From the NCBI RefSeq assembly GCF_026626335.1, contig NZ_JAPNTZ010000009.1:248001-312000 (forward strand): a stretch of DNA of 64,000 bases, read 5' to 3'. The position numbers and the translations under genes were made by a program. Within the stretch, counting starts at the first letter, position 1. Every line of letters starts with the position of its first letter. Shown piece after piece: positions 32,404 through 42,013 of the stretch. Below the pieces are notes generated by a model that saw nothing but the letters and a program-made list of their open reading frames with translations, was not told where the DNA came from and ran no database searches. Origin of the DNA: Paractinoplanes pyxinae (GTDB lineage: Bacteria; Actinomycetota; Actinomycetes; Mycobacteriales; Micromonosporaceae).

Positions 32404-34236
32404 GTGAATCCACAATTGACGATCGACTACGGGGCGGTCGCCACCCGAGCGGTACTGGTCTGGCCGGGCCGCTGGATACCGCTCGCCTTTGACGGGCAAG
32501 TAGAACTGTCCAGCGCTGTCCACTTGGCCGACGGCCACATCCTGGTCGGCTCACGCGCGTGGCAGTACGCCGAACACGATCCCGACGGGTTCGTTGCCTC
32601 GCCGCTGCACGCCGGCACGGGACAGATTCACGTACGCGGCACGGCAGTGGAAGTCGCCGACCTTGTCGCGGCGACGCTGCGCCACGTCCGGACTGAAGCC
32701 GTCCAGGCTGCCGGAGGACACATCGACGACGTCCGGCTGGTCGTCCCGGCCGGGTGGGGCCCACGCCGGCACACCTGGCTGCGGCACATCTGTCACACCG
32801 CCGGCCTACCGGTGACCCATCTGGTGACCACACCGGTCGCGGTTGCCCGGGCCGCCGTCCCAGCGCCGCAATCGCCGCCGACGCCGGGTGCGACCGCGCT
32901 CGTCATCGATGTGGGCTCCGGCTGCGAGGCCACCGTCGTCACCTACGGCCTTGAAGGGTGGGAGGTGCTGTCCACCCTGACCGATCCGGACGCCGGCGGC
33001 GACCGGATCGACGCCGCCCTGACCACCGCCGTGACCAAAGCCCAGACCGGACACCTCACGGCCGGGCAGCAGTGGACTCTGCTCGCCGCCGTCCGCGCCG
33101 CCAAACAAGCCTTGACCGGGCAAGCCGCCGTGACCGTACCCCTACCCGCCGCCCGGCCCGCCGCGGTCCTCACCCTCGCCGGCCTGCAGCAGGCAGCCCA
33201 GCCGGCCCTCGAACAAGCCGCCGCCCTGGCGGCAACCGCCGTCGCCAACGCCGACCTCACCGTCGAGCAGATCGGCGCCGTCCATGTCATCGGTGCCGCC
33301 GCCGCGACACCCGGCACCGACGCCACGATCGCTGCGAAGCTCGGCCGGCCGGTACAGCTAGCCCCCTACCCCGGCATGACCGCCGCGATCTGCGCCGCAG
33401 AGTCCACCACCCAGTCCGTGCCCGGGCCGGTTGCGCTGCCCCCGCTACGCCGACTGCTCGGCATGGCTGTGCCCGCCGTAGCGGCGCTGCTGCTCTACGC
33501 CCACTTCTTGCTCACGGCCGACTTCAACAACGGCACCCCGCAGCGGCCCCGCCCCGGCTACTACGTGCTGGCCAACTGGGGCGAACTCACCGTCGCCTGC
33601 GTCCTGATCTGCGTCACCGCACTGCAAGCCGCCGCAATCCTGGCCGCCCTGCTCGTCCACCAGAACCCAGCATCCGGCTCGGCCGGTCAGCCGCCTTCGC
33701 GGATCGCCGGTGGACTGCTCGCTGCGGCCGGGATCGGCGCCGCCCTCGCTGGTCTACTCGCCATCACCGCAGCCGAATTCTTCGCCCAGCCGATAGCCGA
33801 TCTGATGCGGTGGGCGCTGCTGCCCCTTCTACCCCTGCTCACCGCCGCCATCGCCCTGGCCGCGGTGAGCCACCGGCTGCCGCAGCCACCGGCAAGCGGA
33901 TGGGACAGCATGCTCGCTTTCCCCGCCCTGTCGGTGGTCACCGCAACTGCCGGCATAGCTGGTATCGCTCTGTGGTGGCACGGCCCTGTGCCTGCGGCAC
34001 TTAATGGCTGGGCCGACATCCTCGGTACCGCCGGTGGCCTGTTGACCGGCGTCGCCGTCGCCGCCGCCCTTGTCCGGCACCCTGCCGGACGCGTCGTGCT
34101 GGCCGTCCTCGTCGGGTTCTGCACCTTGATCCTGTCCCGGTCCGGACCCGATACCGTGGCCGTCGTCTACGCCCTCAGCGTTGCCGCCTGGTGTGGCATC
34201 CGCGGCTGGACTGTCGGCCGCATCCCCAGCCCGTAG
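32404..34236 (+). CDS. Hsp70-family ATPase fused to multiple membrane segments
   Basis: This 610-aa protein carries an Hsp70/actin-like ATPase in residues 1-330: LTIDYGAVATRAVLVW (phosphate-1), RLVVPAGWGPRRHTWLRH, ALVIDVGSGCEATVVTYG (phosphate-2), DAGGDRIDAALT, and VHVIGAAAATPG (adenosine motif). The substrate-binding domain of DnaK is absent; instead the rest holds six or more hydrophobic segments (MAVPAVAALLLYAHFLL; LTVACVLICVTALQAAAILA; GLLAAAGIGAALAGLLA; ALLPLLPLLTAAIALAA; and two more). GTG 32404 is preferred; the frame opens at 32359. It is divergent from the LysM-BTAD gene, with 276 bases between. Such truncated Hsp70s on actinobacterial elements are uncharacterised. Confidence 0.8.
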   Translation: MNPQLTIDYGAVATRAVLVWPGRWIPLAFDGQVELSSAVHLADGHILVGSRAWQYAEHDPDGFVASPLHAGTGQIHVRGTAVEVADLVAATLRHVRTEAVQAAGGHIDDVRLVVPAGWGPRRHTWLRHICHTAGLPVTHLVTTPVAVARAAVPAPQSPPTPGATALVIDVGSGCEATVVTYGLEGWEVLSTLTDPDAGGDRIDAALTTAVTKAQTGHLTAGQQWTLLAAVRAAKQALTGQAAVTVPLPAARPAAVLTLAGLQQAAQPALEQAAALAATAVANADLTVEQIGAVHVIGAAAATPGTDATIAAKLGRPVQLAPYPGMTAAICAAESTTQSVPGPVALPPLRRLLGMAVPAVAALLLYAHFLLTADFNNGTPQRPRPGYYVLANWGELTVACVLICVTALQAAAILAALLVHQNPASGSAGQPPSRIAGGLLAAAGIGAALAGLLAITAAEFFAQPIADLMRWALLPLLPLLTAAIALAAVSHRLPQPPASGWDSMLAFPALSVVTATAGIAGIALWWHGPVPAALNGWADILGTAGGLLTGVAVAAALVRHPAGRVVLAVLVGFCTLILSRSGPDTVAVVYALSVAAWCGIRGWTVGRIPSP

Positions 34237-34534
34237 ATGACGAGCACGGCATCCGCTGATCGAAGCCCCACCTCGTAAGACGGATGCCGATAGTTGTCGT
34301 CCCAGGTGTAGTAGCAGCTGCTCACTGCGAACTAAAGAGGTCGCGGACCCGCCACGCTGTGGGCCGATTCGACCCTTTCATTCTGGGGTTTTATAGGCGA
34401 GTGCCCGCGTAGGTATCTCGGCTGGCCGGGGGCACAAGGGAGGAAGGGCGTGCACGTCGCGAACGCGGCGCAGGCGCTTGTCAGTGACTCTCCGACGGTG
34501 TTGAGGCGCGCCCTATCCGCGTTGCGGTCGCAGA
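34237..34534. other. 298-base stretch between convergent genes, nothing seen
   Basis: Lies between the Hsp70-like gene (plus) and the lipoprotein gene (minus), which converge. No hairpin strong enough to call and no coding-like frame. Confidence 0.5.
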
Positions 34535-35119
34535 TCAGGCGGGGCGTAGGTTGCCGGTCAGATCGTGCAGGATGGTGCCGAGCGTATCGGCGTGTGCTGT
34601 GATCTGGGCTTCGGTCTTGACGGGTTTGTCGAACGTGACGATGACGAAGAACCAGGCGTTCTTGGATGAGGTCGCCGCTTCCACCGGCCCCGACCCGTCG
34701 GCAGAGGCTGTGGCCAGGCCCTCGAAGCCGGGCAGCTCAATGACCTTCTGCCCTTCCGTCTTCTTCCGGGTCTGGTCAGATGCGATAACCTCGGCCCCGG
34801 CCTCGCTGTCCGCTGGGTCGTCACTGATTATCAGGCGAGTGCTGACGACAGAGACTTCCGCAGGGCGGTGTCGGTAGCTGCACATCACGCGCGTCTGACC
34901 TGGCTCTTCCAGTCCCGTCGACGGGCTCTTCAACGGCGTCGTCGAGGAGAAGCCCTGAGCCGTCAGCAATGGGCAGTCAACGGCCAGTTTGGCCCAGGAA
35001 CTCGGTGCCGAGGTGGCGGCCGCTGGCAGTGCTGATCTGCCTGTCTCTCCGCCTGCGCAGGCGCTGAGCAGCAAGAATGCGCCTGCCGCTGCGCCCGCTC
35101 GACTGTAGTGCGTTCTCAT
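34535..35119 (-). CDS. lipoprotein, DUF3558-like
   Basis: This 194-aa protein has a lipoprotein signal: MRTHYSRAGAAAGAFLLL then SACAGG, with the lipobox LLSAC and the modified Cys near residue 22. The mature protein starts with a Ser/Ala/Thr linker, then AKLAVDCPLLTAQGF, a paired Cys at MCSYRHRP, and a helical C-terminal part (ITAHADTLGTILHDLTGNL). The CPLL and MCSY pair resembles DUF3558-type mycobacterial/actinobacterial lipoproteins; that assignment is tentative. GGAGG lies 6 bases before ATG 35119, excluding the longer frame to 35194. It is divergent from the large secreted-protein gene. Confidence 0.78.
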   Translation of the reverse strand: MRTHYSRAGAAAGAFLLLSACAGGETGRSALPAAATSAPSSWAKLAVDCPLLTAQGFSSTTPLKSPSTGLEEPGQTRVMCSYRHRPAEVSVVSTRLIISDDPADSEAGAEVIASDQTRKKTEGQKVIELPGFEGLATASADGSGPVEAATSSKNAWFFVIVTFDKPVKTEAQITAHADTLGTILHDLTGNLRPA

Positions 35120-35495
35120 GGGCAACCTCCGGCATACGGCAATACCGCGCAGAGGGTTGCACACCTCGCGGGCGTCGACGCACTCAGGGTCCATTGAGGA
35201 TTCGGACCGACTATTGCGAGCTGAGCATCATCGGCCTGAGCACCTGGTCGCGGATCCCCCACTCACGCCGGAGGACTTGATGCAGGCGCAGGTGAAGGCT
35301 AACGGCCAAGAGCCATTTCAAACCCTAAATATATGTGATCCGCGTCACTTTCAGGCTGGGTCTGCGCTGGTGGCGCGGAGTGGCCTGGCGCTTGAACTAC
35401 GGCGAGCAATATTCACGTCCAGCTTTATTTACAGCGATCACTCAAGTTGCCTACTCTTCGTGTTCTGATCATCACTTCAGCGGGGGCAGGCGTCG
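35120..35495. promoter_or_regulatory. 376-base divergent intergenic region, AT-rich centre
   Basis: It must carry promoters for the lipoprotein (minus) and the large secreted-protein gene (plus). The part around 35315-35340 (CCCTAAATATATGTGA) is the most AT-rich stretch near here and is a plausible promoter core; no -35/-10 pair is certain. No gene seen. Confidence 0.35.
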
Positions 35496-38400
35496 ATGTC
35501 GCGTGGTCGTACGTGGGCCGAACGCGCCCAAAACCGGGTGCAGGCAGTCCTTGAGCCGGAGTGGGCCGGTGCCCGGCGCGGTGTAGCGCCTTGGGCAACG
35601 TCGGTCTCCGTTGAGAGGTCAAGGCGTACGCGTGTGGCTTTGGTCGGTGCCATAGCCCTGCTGGCATCAGGTTTAGCCGCGGTGGGCGTCGCCGAACCGG
35701 CGGTGGCCGCGCCGGCCGCGTGTGTCGCAGAGCAGGCGGACACTTCGGCCGCCCGCCGGACGGCCGAGGTGTGTCAGCGCCGGGTGGAGATTCTGTCCGA
35801 GCGTACCGAAGATGCGCAGACGTTCGTCAATCCGAATGGCACCTTGACGCTCGTGCAGTCGGTGGAACCGACGCGGGTGCGCCGGGGCAGCTCCTGGGTG
35901 CCAGTGGACACCACGCTGGTGAAGACCGCTGAGGGGGTGGCACCACGGGCGTCGGTGTTGCCGATGGTGTTTTCCGGCGGTGAAACGACGCTGGTCGGCA
36001 AGCTGCGCGATGGCGATCGCGAGCTGGCCATTACCTGGCCTGCCGTGTTGCCCAAGCCCGTGTTGAAGGGTTCATCGGCGGTGTACCGCGATGTGCTTCC
36101 CGGAGTAGACCTTCAAGTCAGCGCACAGGCGGTGGGGTTTTCGGAAGTTCTGGTGGTACGCAACGCGAAGGCGGCCGCCAACCCGAAGCTCGCTTCGTTG
36201 CGCTTCGGTCTGTCGACGAGCAGCGTTCAGGTGCACCCGACCGCCGGAGGAGGCTTCGAAGCCCGCGACAGCAAAGGCGCTCGGGTGTTCGCGGCTCCGG
36301 CACCACTGATGTGGGACTCGGGTAAATCGGCGGACTCCGCCCAGCCAGCCGGGACGGTGGCGGAGAAGCGAGCCACCAGGCCGGGAGCGGCCGGACCTCC
36401 CTCCGGTGGCGGCAAGCCGCGCACGAAACCGGGCGATGGCGACCGAGCTCGGCAGGTGGTGATGCCGGTGAAGGTGGACGCGAGCGCCCTGACCATCACA
36501 CCGGACAAGGCGATGCTGGCTGACCCGCGGACGACGTTCCCGGTGTACATCGATCCGTCGGTGACCGGGCGGCTGGTGAACAACGAGTGGACGTCGGTGT
36601 GGAGCAAGCACCCGACAAGTTCGTTCTGGAAGAACTCCACTGCTCTGACCGATGCGAAGACGTTCGGAGCGGCCGGCGCCGGGCGCACGGAGGACTGTAA
36701 GGGCTGCCCTGATCACATCATCCGGTCGTTGTTCCGGCTGGACACCAGCAAGGTCAAGGACACCGAGGTCACGGCGGCCACGTTCATGATCAAGCAGACG
36801 CATGCCTGGACGTGCAACCCGGTCAGTAACGCGAAGGTGCAGCTCGCCGGCGGCTTCTCGGCGGCGACGACGTGGAACAACCAGCCCACCTGGTACAGCG
36901 GCTACACGGCGCAGAGCCCGGGTAACCACAAGGTCGGTTCAGTGCACGGCTGCGAGGGGCCGGCCGACGTCGAATTCAACGTCGAATCAGCCGTCAAACT
37001 GGGCGTCTCGAAAGGCTGGACCAGCGTCAACCTGGGGCTGCGCGCCGTCAACGAAGGCACGCTGACGCATTGGAAACGCTTCGATCCGTCCACCGCGCGG
37101 ATCGCGATCGACTTCAACCGGCGGCCCGCAGTGCTGACCGAGCGTGCCGTGGACGGAAATAGCTGTTTCCAGGCCAAGAACCCACGCTACGTGCTGTGGA
37201 CCGACCCGACCCTCTCTGGCCGGCACTCCGACCCCGACGGCGGGATTCTCACCACTGACTTCTACTGGTGGCCGAAGAACGGGTCACGAAGCGAGTCGAA
37301 CAAGGTGTCGCAGCGCAACATCAGCGGCTCGCCGGTATCGGGCAAGATCCCGGCGGGACGGCTGACCGACGGCGGCACCTATGTCTGGCAGGCCAAGACG
37401 TCGGACGGCCACCTGGAGAAATGGTCAGGGCTGTGCGAGTTCACGGTCGACGCGACGCCACCACCGAAACCGGGTGCAATCACCTCGACGGACTACTCGA
37501 GCACGGCGCCGAGCGGCGGCGTCGGCATCCAAGGAACCTTCAAGATAGCGGCGCCCGCGACACGGCCGCAGGAGGTCGCGGCCTACCGCTGGTCATTGAA
37601 TGCCGGCACCCGCAAGATCGTGCCGAAAAACGCCGACCACACCGGCACGGTGAAGACCCTGCCGCTGCACGAGGGCATCAACCAGCTGGAGGTCTGGTCG
37701 CAGGACCACGCCGGCCGGTTCTCGTCCGAACCGTCGATCTACCGGTTCACCGTCAAAGCCGGGACGGGACCTGCGGCGGAATGGACGTTCGATGAGGACG
37801 ACGGTGCCGCCGCCGACATCAGCGAGCACGGCAACACCGCCACGCTCGGCGGCAGCGCGACCCGCGCGGCTGGACGTGCCGGCACCGGCAAGGCCCTGTC
37901 CCTCAACGGCGCCACCAGCTTCGCCGCCACCGCCGCAACGCCGACTTACCCGCACCCCACCACCGGCGCGCCCACGGCCGTTCGCACCGACGGCAGCTTC
38001 ACCGTCACCGCCCGGGTGAGACTGACCTCGACCGCGAGCGTGACCGGGCAGCGCACCGCGATCGCCGCCTCCGGCAGCCGCACGTCGGCCTACACGCTGG
38101 GCTACTCAGGCCCGGACAACCGGTGGCGGTTCGCGATGGCCGGGTCCGACATCGACAACCCAGCCGGCGTCCAGGTGCTGTCCAACGCCGCCCCGACGGC
38201 CGGGAAGTGGACGCACCTGGCCGCCGTCTACAACGGCTCCACAAAGAAGCTCACCCTGTACGTCAACGGTGTTGCCCAGACAGCGACCGCGACGTTGACC
38301 GGCGGATTCAACGCCACCGGCGCGGTGACGATCGGCAAACGCAAATGGAACGGGGCCGACGACGGGTTCCTCAACGGCGCCGTCGACGACGTCCGGGTCT

Positions 38401-41400
38401 ATACCTTCATCGAAACCGCCGCCCGCCTGGCCGAGCTTGCGGTGCCGCTACAACCGGTCATCACCTTGCCCAACGGGCCGGAAGCGGCCGCCGGCAGCAC
38501 CGTGCCGGTGACATTCAACGGCGGCGGCGACACCAACATCACCAAGATCCGCTACAGCTTCGCCAGCGACGCGCTCGGCTCGACCGCCACCCTGGCCACG
38601 GCGGGCGGCAGCGTCACCGTGGCCGTGCCCGTCGGCACCAATCCAGGACAGTGGCAGCTGTTCGCGGCGGCGGTCGACGACGGCAACCGGGTCGGGCTAC
38701 CCACCCAGATCGGCGTGGTGGTCAAACCGGCCGCCAGCCTGAACGGCTCCGTGCTCGACTTCACCACGTGGCTGCCCGCCGCCGGCGCGACCGTCCGGCT
38801 GCAGCCCGGCGGCCTCACGACCACCACCGACGCCGACGGCGCCTACGCCTTCGCCAACCTGAACCCCGGCATCTACACCGTCACGGCCAGCTCTGGCGGG
38901 CGGTGCGGCATCGCCGCCCGCCAGGAGTACGAGATCGACGGGCAAGGACTGACCCTCGACCTGCAACTGGTCCGCGCCTCCTCAGCGCTGGGGCACACCT
39001 GCGCCGAACGGACCGCCACATTCCCGACCGGAATCACCGTGCTGCCCCTGACCGGCGACAACGCGGTCACCACCATGGACCTGCCGTTCGCGTTCCCGTT
39101 CTACGGCGGCGCCTACCGCAGCGCCTGGGTCGACACCAACGGTCTGCTGTCGTTCGCCGACCCACTCGGCGCGCACCCGCACACCGCCGGCGCCCCGCTG
39201 GTAGCGGCGGCCGAGCCCAACGCGGTCATCGCCCCGTTCTGGGACGACCTGATCATCGACAGCTCGGCCAGTGTCCGCACCGCGGCCACCGGGACCGGCA
39301 GCAACCAGCAGATCGTCGTCGAATGGCGCAACGCCTCCCGTAAGGCCAACCCCAGTCAGCGGGTCAGCTTCGCCGTGACCCTAGCCGCCGACGGCACAGT
39401 CACCACCAATTACGACGGCCTGGACAACACCGCCGAGCAGGGCAGCAGCGCCCTGGTCGGTATCGAGTCAGCCGACGGGCAGGACGGCTTCGCCTACTCG
39501 GCCGACGAGGCATCGCTGGCCAACGGCAAGGCCATCGTGTTCACCCCGCCGGATGTCACCGGCGGCTTCGAGACCCACAACCTGAGCGGAACTCTGACCA
39601 ACGCGGCCGGCCAGCGCGTTCCCGGCGCCACCGTTCAGCTCGATCCCAGCGGCCTGAGCACCACGACCGCCATCGACGGCACGTACACCTTCTTCGGAGT
39701 CGTCGCAGACAGCTACACCGTCAGCACCCGCAAGACGGGCCGCTGCGCAGACGTGGCCGAACGGCAGGTCGACCTGGCCGCCGACACCACCCTCGACCTG
39801 CGCCTGGGACCCGACCACGGCGCGATGGGCTACGCCTGCACGCTAGGCACGGCCAGCTACACCGCCGCCGGAACCGTCCTATCTCTGTCTGGCGACGACG
39901 CGGAAACCGAGGTGAACCTGCCGTTCCCCATGCCGTTCTACGGCCGTACCTCGAGCACCGCCACCGTGTCCACCAACGGCTGGGCCGCCGTCGGCGGCGG
40001 CTACCTTGAAGCGTTCTGGAGCGACCTGGTCATCGACGCCGCCGCCAGTGTCCGCACCCACACCCTCGGGACGACGCCCAATCGCAGCTTCGTCATCGAA
40101 TGGCGCAACGCGCTGTTCCTCGACACCAGTGAACGCACCACCTTCGAGGCGGTCCTGCACGAGAACGGCGCCATCAGCTACCAGTACGGCGCCATGCCCA
40201 CCGATCTGCACAAGGGCAGCAACGCCACCGTCGGTGTGGAAGCACTGTCCAGCCGCGTCGCCGACTACTACTCCAGCGGGCAGCCCGCCCTGACCCCGAA
40301 CAGCTCCCTCACCTGGACCCCCGCCGCGGCCGGAGCCGTCCGGGGCGCGCTGACCGAGGCCGTAAGCACCACCCCGATCAGCGGCGTCCGCGTGACCCTC
40401 AACCCCGGAAACCGCACCACCACCACCGACACCGACGGCAACTACCAGTTCACCGGCCTGCCACCCGGGGCCTACCAGCTGAGCGCCTCCCGCGGCGACG
40501 ACCGCTGCCTCGGCCAGTACGCCACCGCCACCGTCTACAAGACGGCCGGCGACGCCACCGAAGACCTCTCACTCAACGACGACGCCGACAACTACTACCA
40601 CTGCACGACCACCGCGCAGCCGTTCACCGCGGCCGGGACCGTCCAACCCTGGACCGGCGACGACCAGATGTGGCACACCACCGCCCCGTTCCCGCTGCAC
40701 CTCTATGGCGAGACCACCACCGACGTGTGGGTCTCCAGCAATGGATTCGTCAGCTTCGCCCCCGAAGGCGGAACCGACCCGGCAACCACACCGATCCCGT
40801 CCGGCGCCGTGGACGGCACCCCCAACAGCGCCGTCTACCCCTTCTGGGGTGACTGGGACATCGACAGCCAATCCGCCATCGCCACCCAGGTGACCGGCAC
40901 CGCACCGAACCGGCAATGGATCGTCGAATGGCGCAACGCCGCCGCCTACGGCAACACCACCGACCGGGTGTCGTTCGAAGTAATCTTCGCTGAGAACGGC
41001 GCCATTACCTTCGCCTACGACGGCATCGACCCCGACAACCCGGTCGAACGCGGCAACCAAGGCACCGTCGGCATCGAGAACACCGACGGCACCGTCGCCT
41101 TCCAGCACCTGTACGCCACCGACCTGCTCACCGATGGCGCCGGCGTACGCTTCACGCCCGACGCGCCCGCCACCAACGCGATCACCGGCACCATTACCTG
41201 CGCCGACAACCCGGTCGAGGGCGCCACCGTCACCGCTGGCGGCGTCACCGCCACCACCGGCTACGACGGCACCTACTACCTCGCCGATGTCCCCGCCAAG
41301 ACCTGGACTGTGCTCGCCGGCATCCCCGGCGGTGACTGCACCGGCTCCCTGACCAAGCCGGCCCTGGTCGGCCGTAACAACGCCACGGTGAACTTCGCCG

Positions 41401-41927
41401 CCACGGTCGCCACCGCCTACACCATCACCGAAACACCCATCGCGTACACGGCGCTGACCGGCAACGATCTGCTCACCGGCTACCAGAGCTGGGCCTCCGT
41501 CGATCTACCGTTCCCCGTACAGCTCTACGGCGCCAGCAGCCAAACCCTGCGCATCGGTTCCGAAGGCACCCTCGACCTGGCCGGCGGCTACCTGTACCCG
41601 TTCCGCGGCGACTGGGAAGCCGACGGGCAATCCGACGTCTTGACAGCCGTGCGCGGCACCGCACCGAACCGGCAGTACGTCATCGAATGGCGCAACCTGC
41701 GCCACCACGACGACACCAGCACCCGGTTCAGCTTCCAGGTGATCCTCGACGAGACCGGCGGCATCGGCTACGTCTACCCGGGCAACGACGGCACCTATCT
41801 GCAAAGCGGCGGCATGGCGCTCGTAGGCCTGCAAGCCGGCGACGGCAGCAACACGCTGCTCTACGCCGACCGGCAAGCCGTCCTGCGCCCCGGCTACGGC
41901 CTGCGCATCACCCCTGCCACCTCCTGA
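35496..41927 (+). CDS. 2,143-aa secreted modular protein: DNRLRE, LamG, and four nidogen-like/CarboxypepD-reg repeats
   Basis: The N-terminus has a long basic region then a hydrophobic core and AVAAPAA, a probable signal peptide cleaved near residue 70. An Rhs-neighbour type segment (FVNPNGTLTLVQSVEPTRVR) follows. A DNRLRE-like domain lies at about 350-550 (WTSVWSKHPTSSFWKNS), a fibronectin-like region at about 560-750, and a LamG/concanavalin fold at about 755-980 (GKALSLNGATSFAATAA). From about 1082 (38742) there are four alternating pairs: a carboxypeptidase-regulatory-like beta sandwich (TTTTDADGAYAFANLNPGIY) and a nidogen-like module (LPFAFPFYGGAYRSAWVDTN; APFWDDLIID; VVEWRNA). Paired starts are near 38742, 39582, 40336 and 41180. 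The Rhs toxin follows after 86 bases. A surface adhesin or toxin-delivery partner is inference. Confidence 0.82.
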   Translation: MSRGRTWAERAQNRVQAVLEPEWAGARRGVAPWATSVSVERSRRTRVALVGAIALLASGLAAVGVAEPAVAAPAACVAEQADTSAARRTAEVCQRRVEILSERTEDAQTFVNPNGTLTLVQSVEPTRVRRGSSWVPVDTTLVKTAEGVAPRASVLPMVFSGGETTLVGKLRDGDRELAITWPAVLPKPVLKGSSAVYRDVLPGVDLQVSAQAVGFSEVLVVRNAKAAANPKLASLRFGLSTSSVQVHPTAGGGFEARDSKGARVFAAPAPLMWDSGKSADSAQPAGTVAEKRATRPGAAGPPSGGGKPRTKPGDGDRARQVVMPVKVDASALTITPDKAMLADPRTTFPVYIDPSVTGRLVNNEWTSVWSKHPTSSFWKNSTALTDAKTFGAAGAGRTEDCKGCPDHIIRSLFRLDTSKVKDTEVTAATFMIKQTHAWTCNPVSNAKVQLAGGFSAATTWNNQPTWYSGYTAQSPGNHKVGSVHGCEGPADVEFNVESAVKLGVSKGWTSVNLGLRAVNEGTLTHWKRFDPSTARIAIDFNRRPAVLTERAVDGNSCFQAKNPRYVLWTDPTLSGRHSDPDGGILTTDFYWWPKNGSRSESNKVSQRNISGSPVSGKIPAGRLTDGGTYVWQAKTSDGHLEKWSGLCEFTVDATPPPKPGAITSTDYSSTAPSGGVGIQGTFKIAAPATRPQEVAAYRWSLNAGTRKIVPKNADHTGTVKTLPLHEGINQLEVWSQDHAGRFSSEPSIYRFTVKAGTGPAAEWTFDEDDGAAADISEHGNTATLGGSATRAAGRAGTGKALSLNGATSFAATAATPTYPHPTTGAPTAVRTDGSFTVTARVRLTSTASVTGQRTAIAASGSRTSAYTLGYSGPDNRWRFAMAGSDIDNPAGVQVLSNAAPTAGKWTHLAAVYNGSTKKLTLYVNGVAQTATATLTGGFNATGAVTIGKRKWNGADDGFLNGAVDDVRVYTFIETAARLAELAVPLQPVITLPNGPEAAAGSTVPVTFNGGGDTNITKIRYSFASDALGSTATLATAGGSVTVAVPVGTNPGQWQLFAAAVDDGNRVGLPTQIGVVVKPAASLNGSVLDFTTWLPAAGATVRLQPGGLTTTTDADGAYAFANLNPGIYTVTASSGGRCGIAARQEYEIDGQGLTLDLQLVRASSALGHTCAERTATFPTGITVLPLTGDNAVTTMDLPFAFPFYGGAYRSAWVDTNGLLSFADPLGAHPHTAGAPLVAAAEPNAVIAPFWDDLIIDSSASVRTAATGTGSNQQIVVEWRNASRKANPSQRVSFAVTLAADGTVTTNYDGLDNTAEQGSSALVGIESADGQDGFAYSADEASLANGKAIVFTPPDVTGGFETHNLSGTLTNAAGQRVPGATVQLDPSGLSTTTAIDGTYTFFGVVADSYTVSTRKTGRCADVAERQVDLAADTTLDLRLGPDHGAMGYACTLGTASYTAAGTVLSLSGDDAETEVNLPFPMPFYGRTSSTATVSTNGWAAVGGGYLEAFWSDLVIDAAASVRTHTLGTTPNRSFVIEWRNALFLDTSERTTFEAVLHENGAISYQYGAMPTDLHKGSNATVGVEALSSRVADYYSSGQPALTPNSSLTWTPAAAGAVRGALTEAVSTTPISGVRVTLNPGNRTTTTDTDGNYQFTGLPPGAYQLSASRGDDRCLGQYATATVYKTAGDATEDLSLNDDADNYYHCTTTAQPFTAAGTVQPWTGDDQMWHTTAPFPLHLYGETTTDVWVSSNGFVSFAPEGGTDPATTPIPSGAVDGTPNSAVYPFWGDWDIDSQSAIATQVTGTAPNRQWIVEWRNAAAYGNTTDRVSFEVIFAENGAITFAYDGIDPDNPVERGNQGTVGIENTDGTVAFQHLYATDLLTDGAGVRFTPDAPATNAITGTITCADNPVEGATVTAGGVTATTGYDGTYYLADVPAKTWTVLAGIPGGDCTGSLTKPALVGRNNATVNFAATVATAYTITETPIAYTALTGNDLLTGYQSWASVDLPFPVQLYGASSQTLRIGSEGTLDLAGGYLYPFRGDWEADGQSDVLTAVRGTAPNRQYVIEWRNLRHHDDTSTRFSFQVILDETGGIGYVYPGNDGTYLQSGGMALVGLQAGDGSNTLLYADRQAVLRPGYGLRITPATS

Positions 41928-41933
41928 CCGACC

Positions 41934-41959
41934 GGCTCAGGCGGCCGGCCGCCTGAGCC
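41934..41959. terminator. perfect 26-base palindrome between the two giant secreted-protein genes
   Basis: GGCTCAGGCGGCC (41934-41946) is followed directly by its exact reverse complement GGCCGCCTGAGCC (41947-41959). It starts 7 bases after the TGA of the modular protein and 54 bases before the Rhs start. As RNA it folds into a strong hairpin with no T-run, the usual form of high-GC terminators; as DNA it could be an operator. It may limit read-through so that the toxin is made at lower level than its neighbour. Confidence 0.65.
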
Positions 41960-42013
41960 CCTCCAGCACCCCCGCCCCTGCACGGTTTCCCCCACACCAC
42001 CTGGGAGTGTCCG

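Noticed and set aside
38123..39343. 406-codon plus-strand frame inside the modular secreted protein
   Set aside because: Out-of-frame shadow, almost entirely Arg/His/Gly; typical of high-GC genes.
38742..41925. Direct DNA repeats in the large secreted gene as a possible mobile or CRISPR-like array
   Set aside because: The similarity is at protein level with period about 800-850 bases and diverged DNA, so they are duplicated protein modules.
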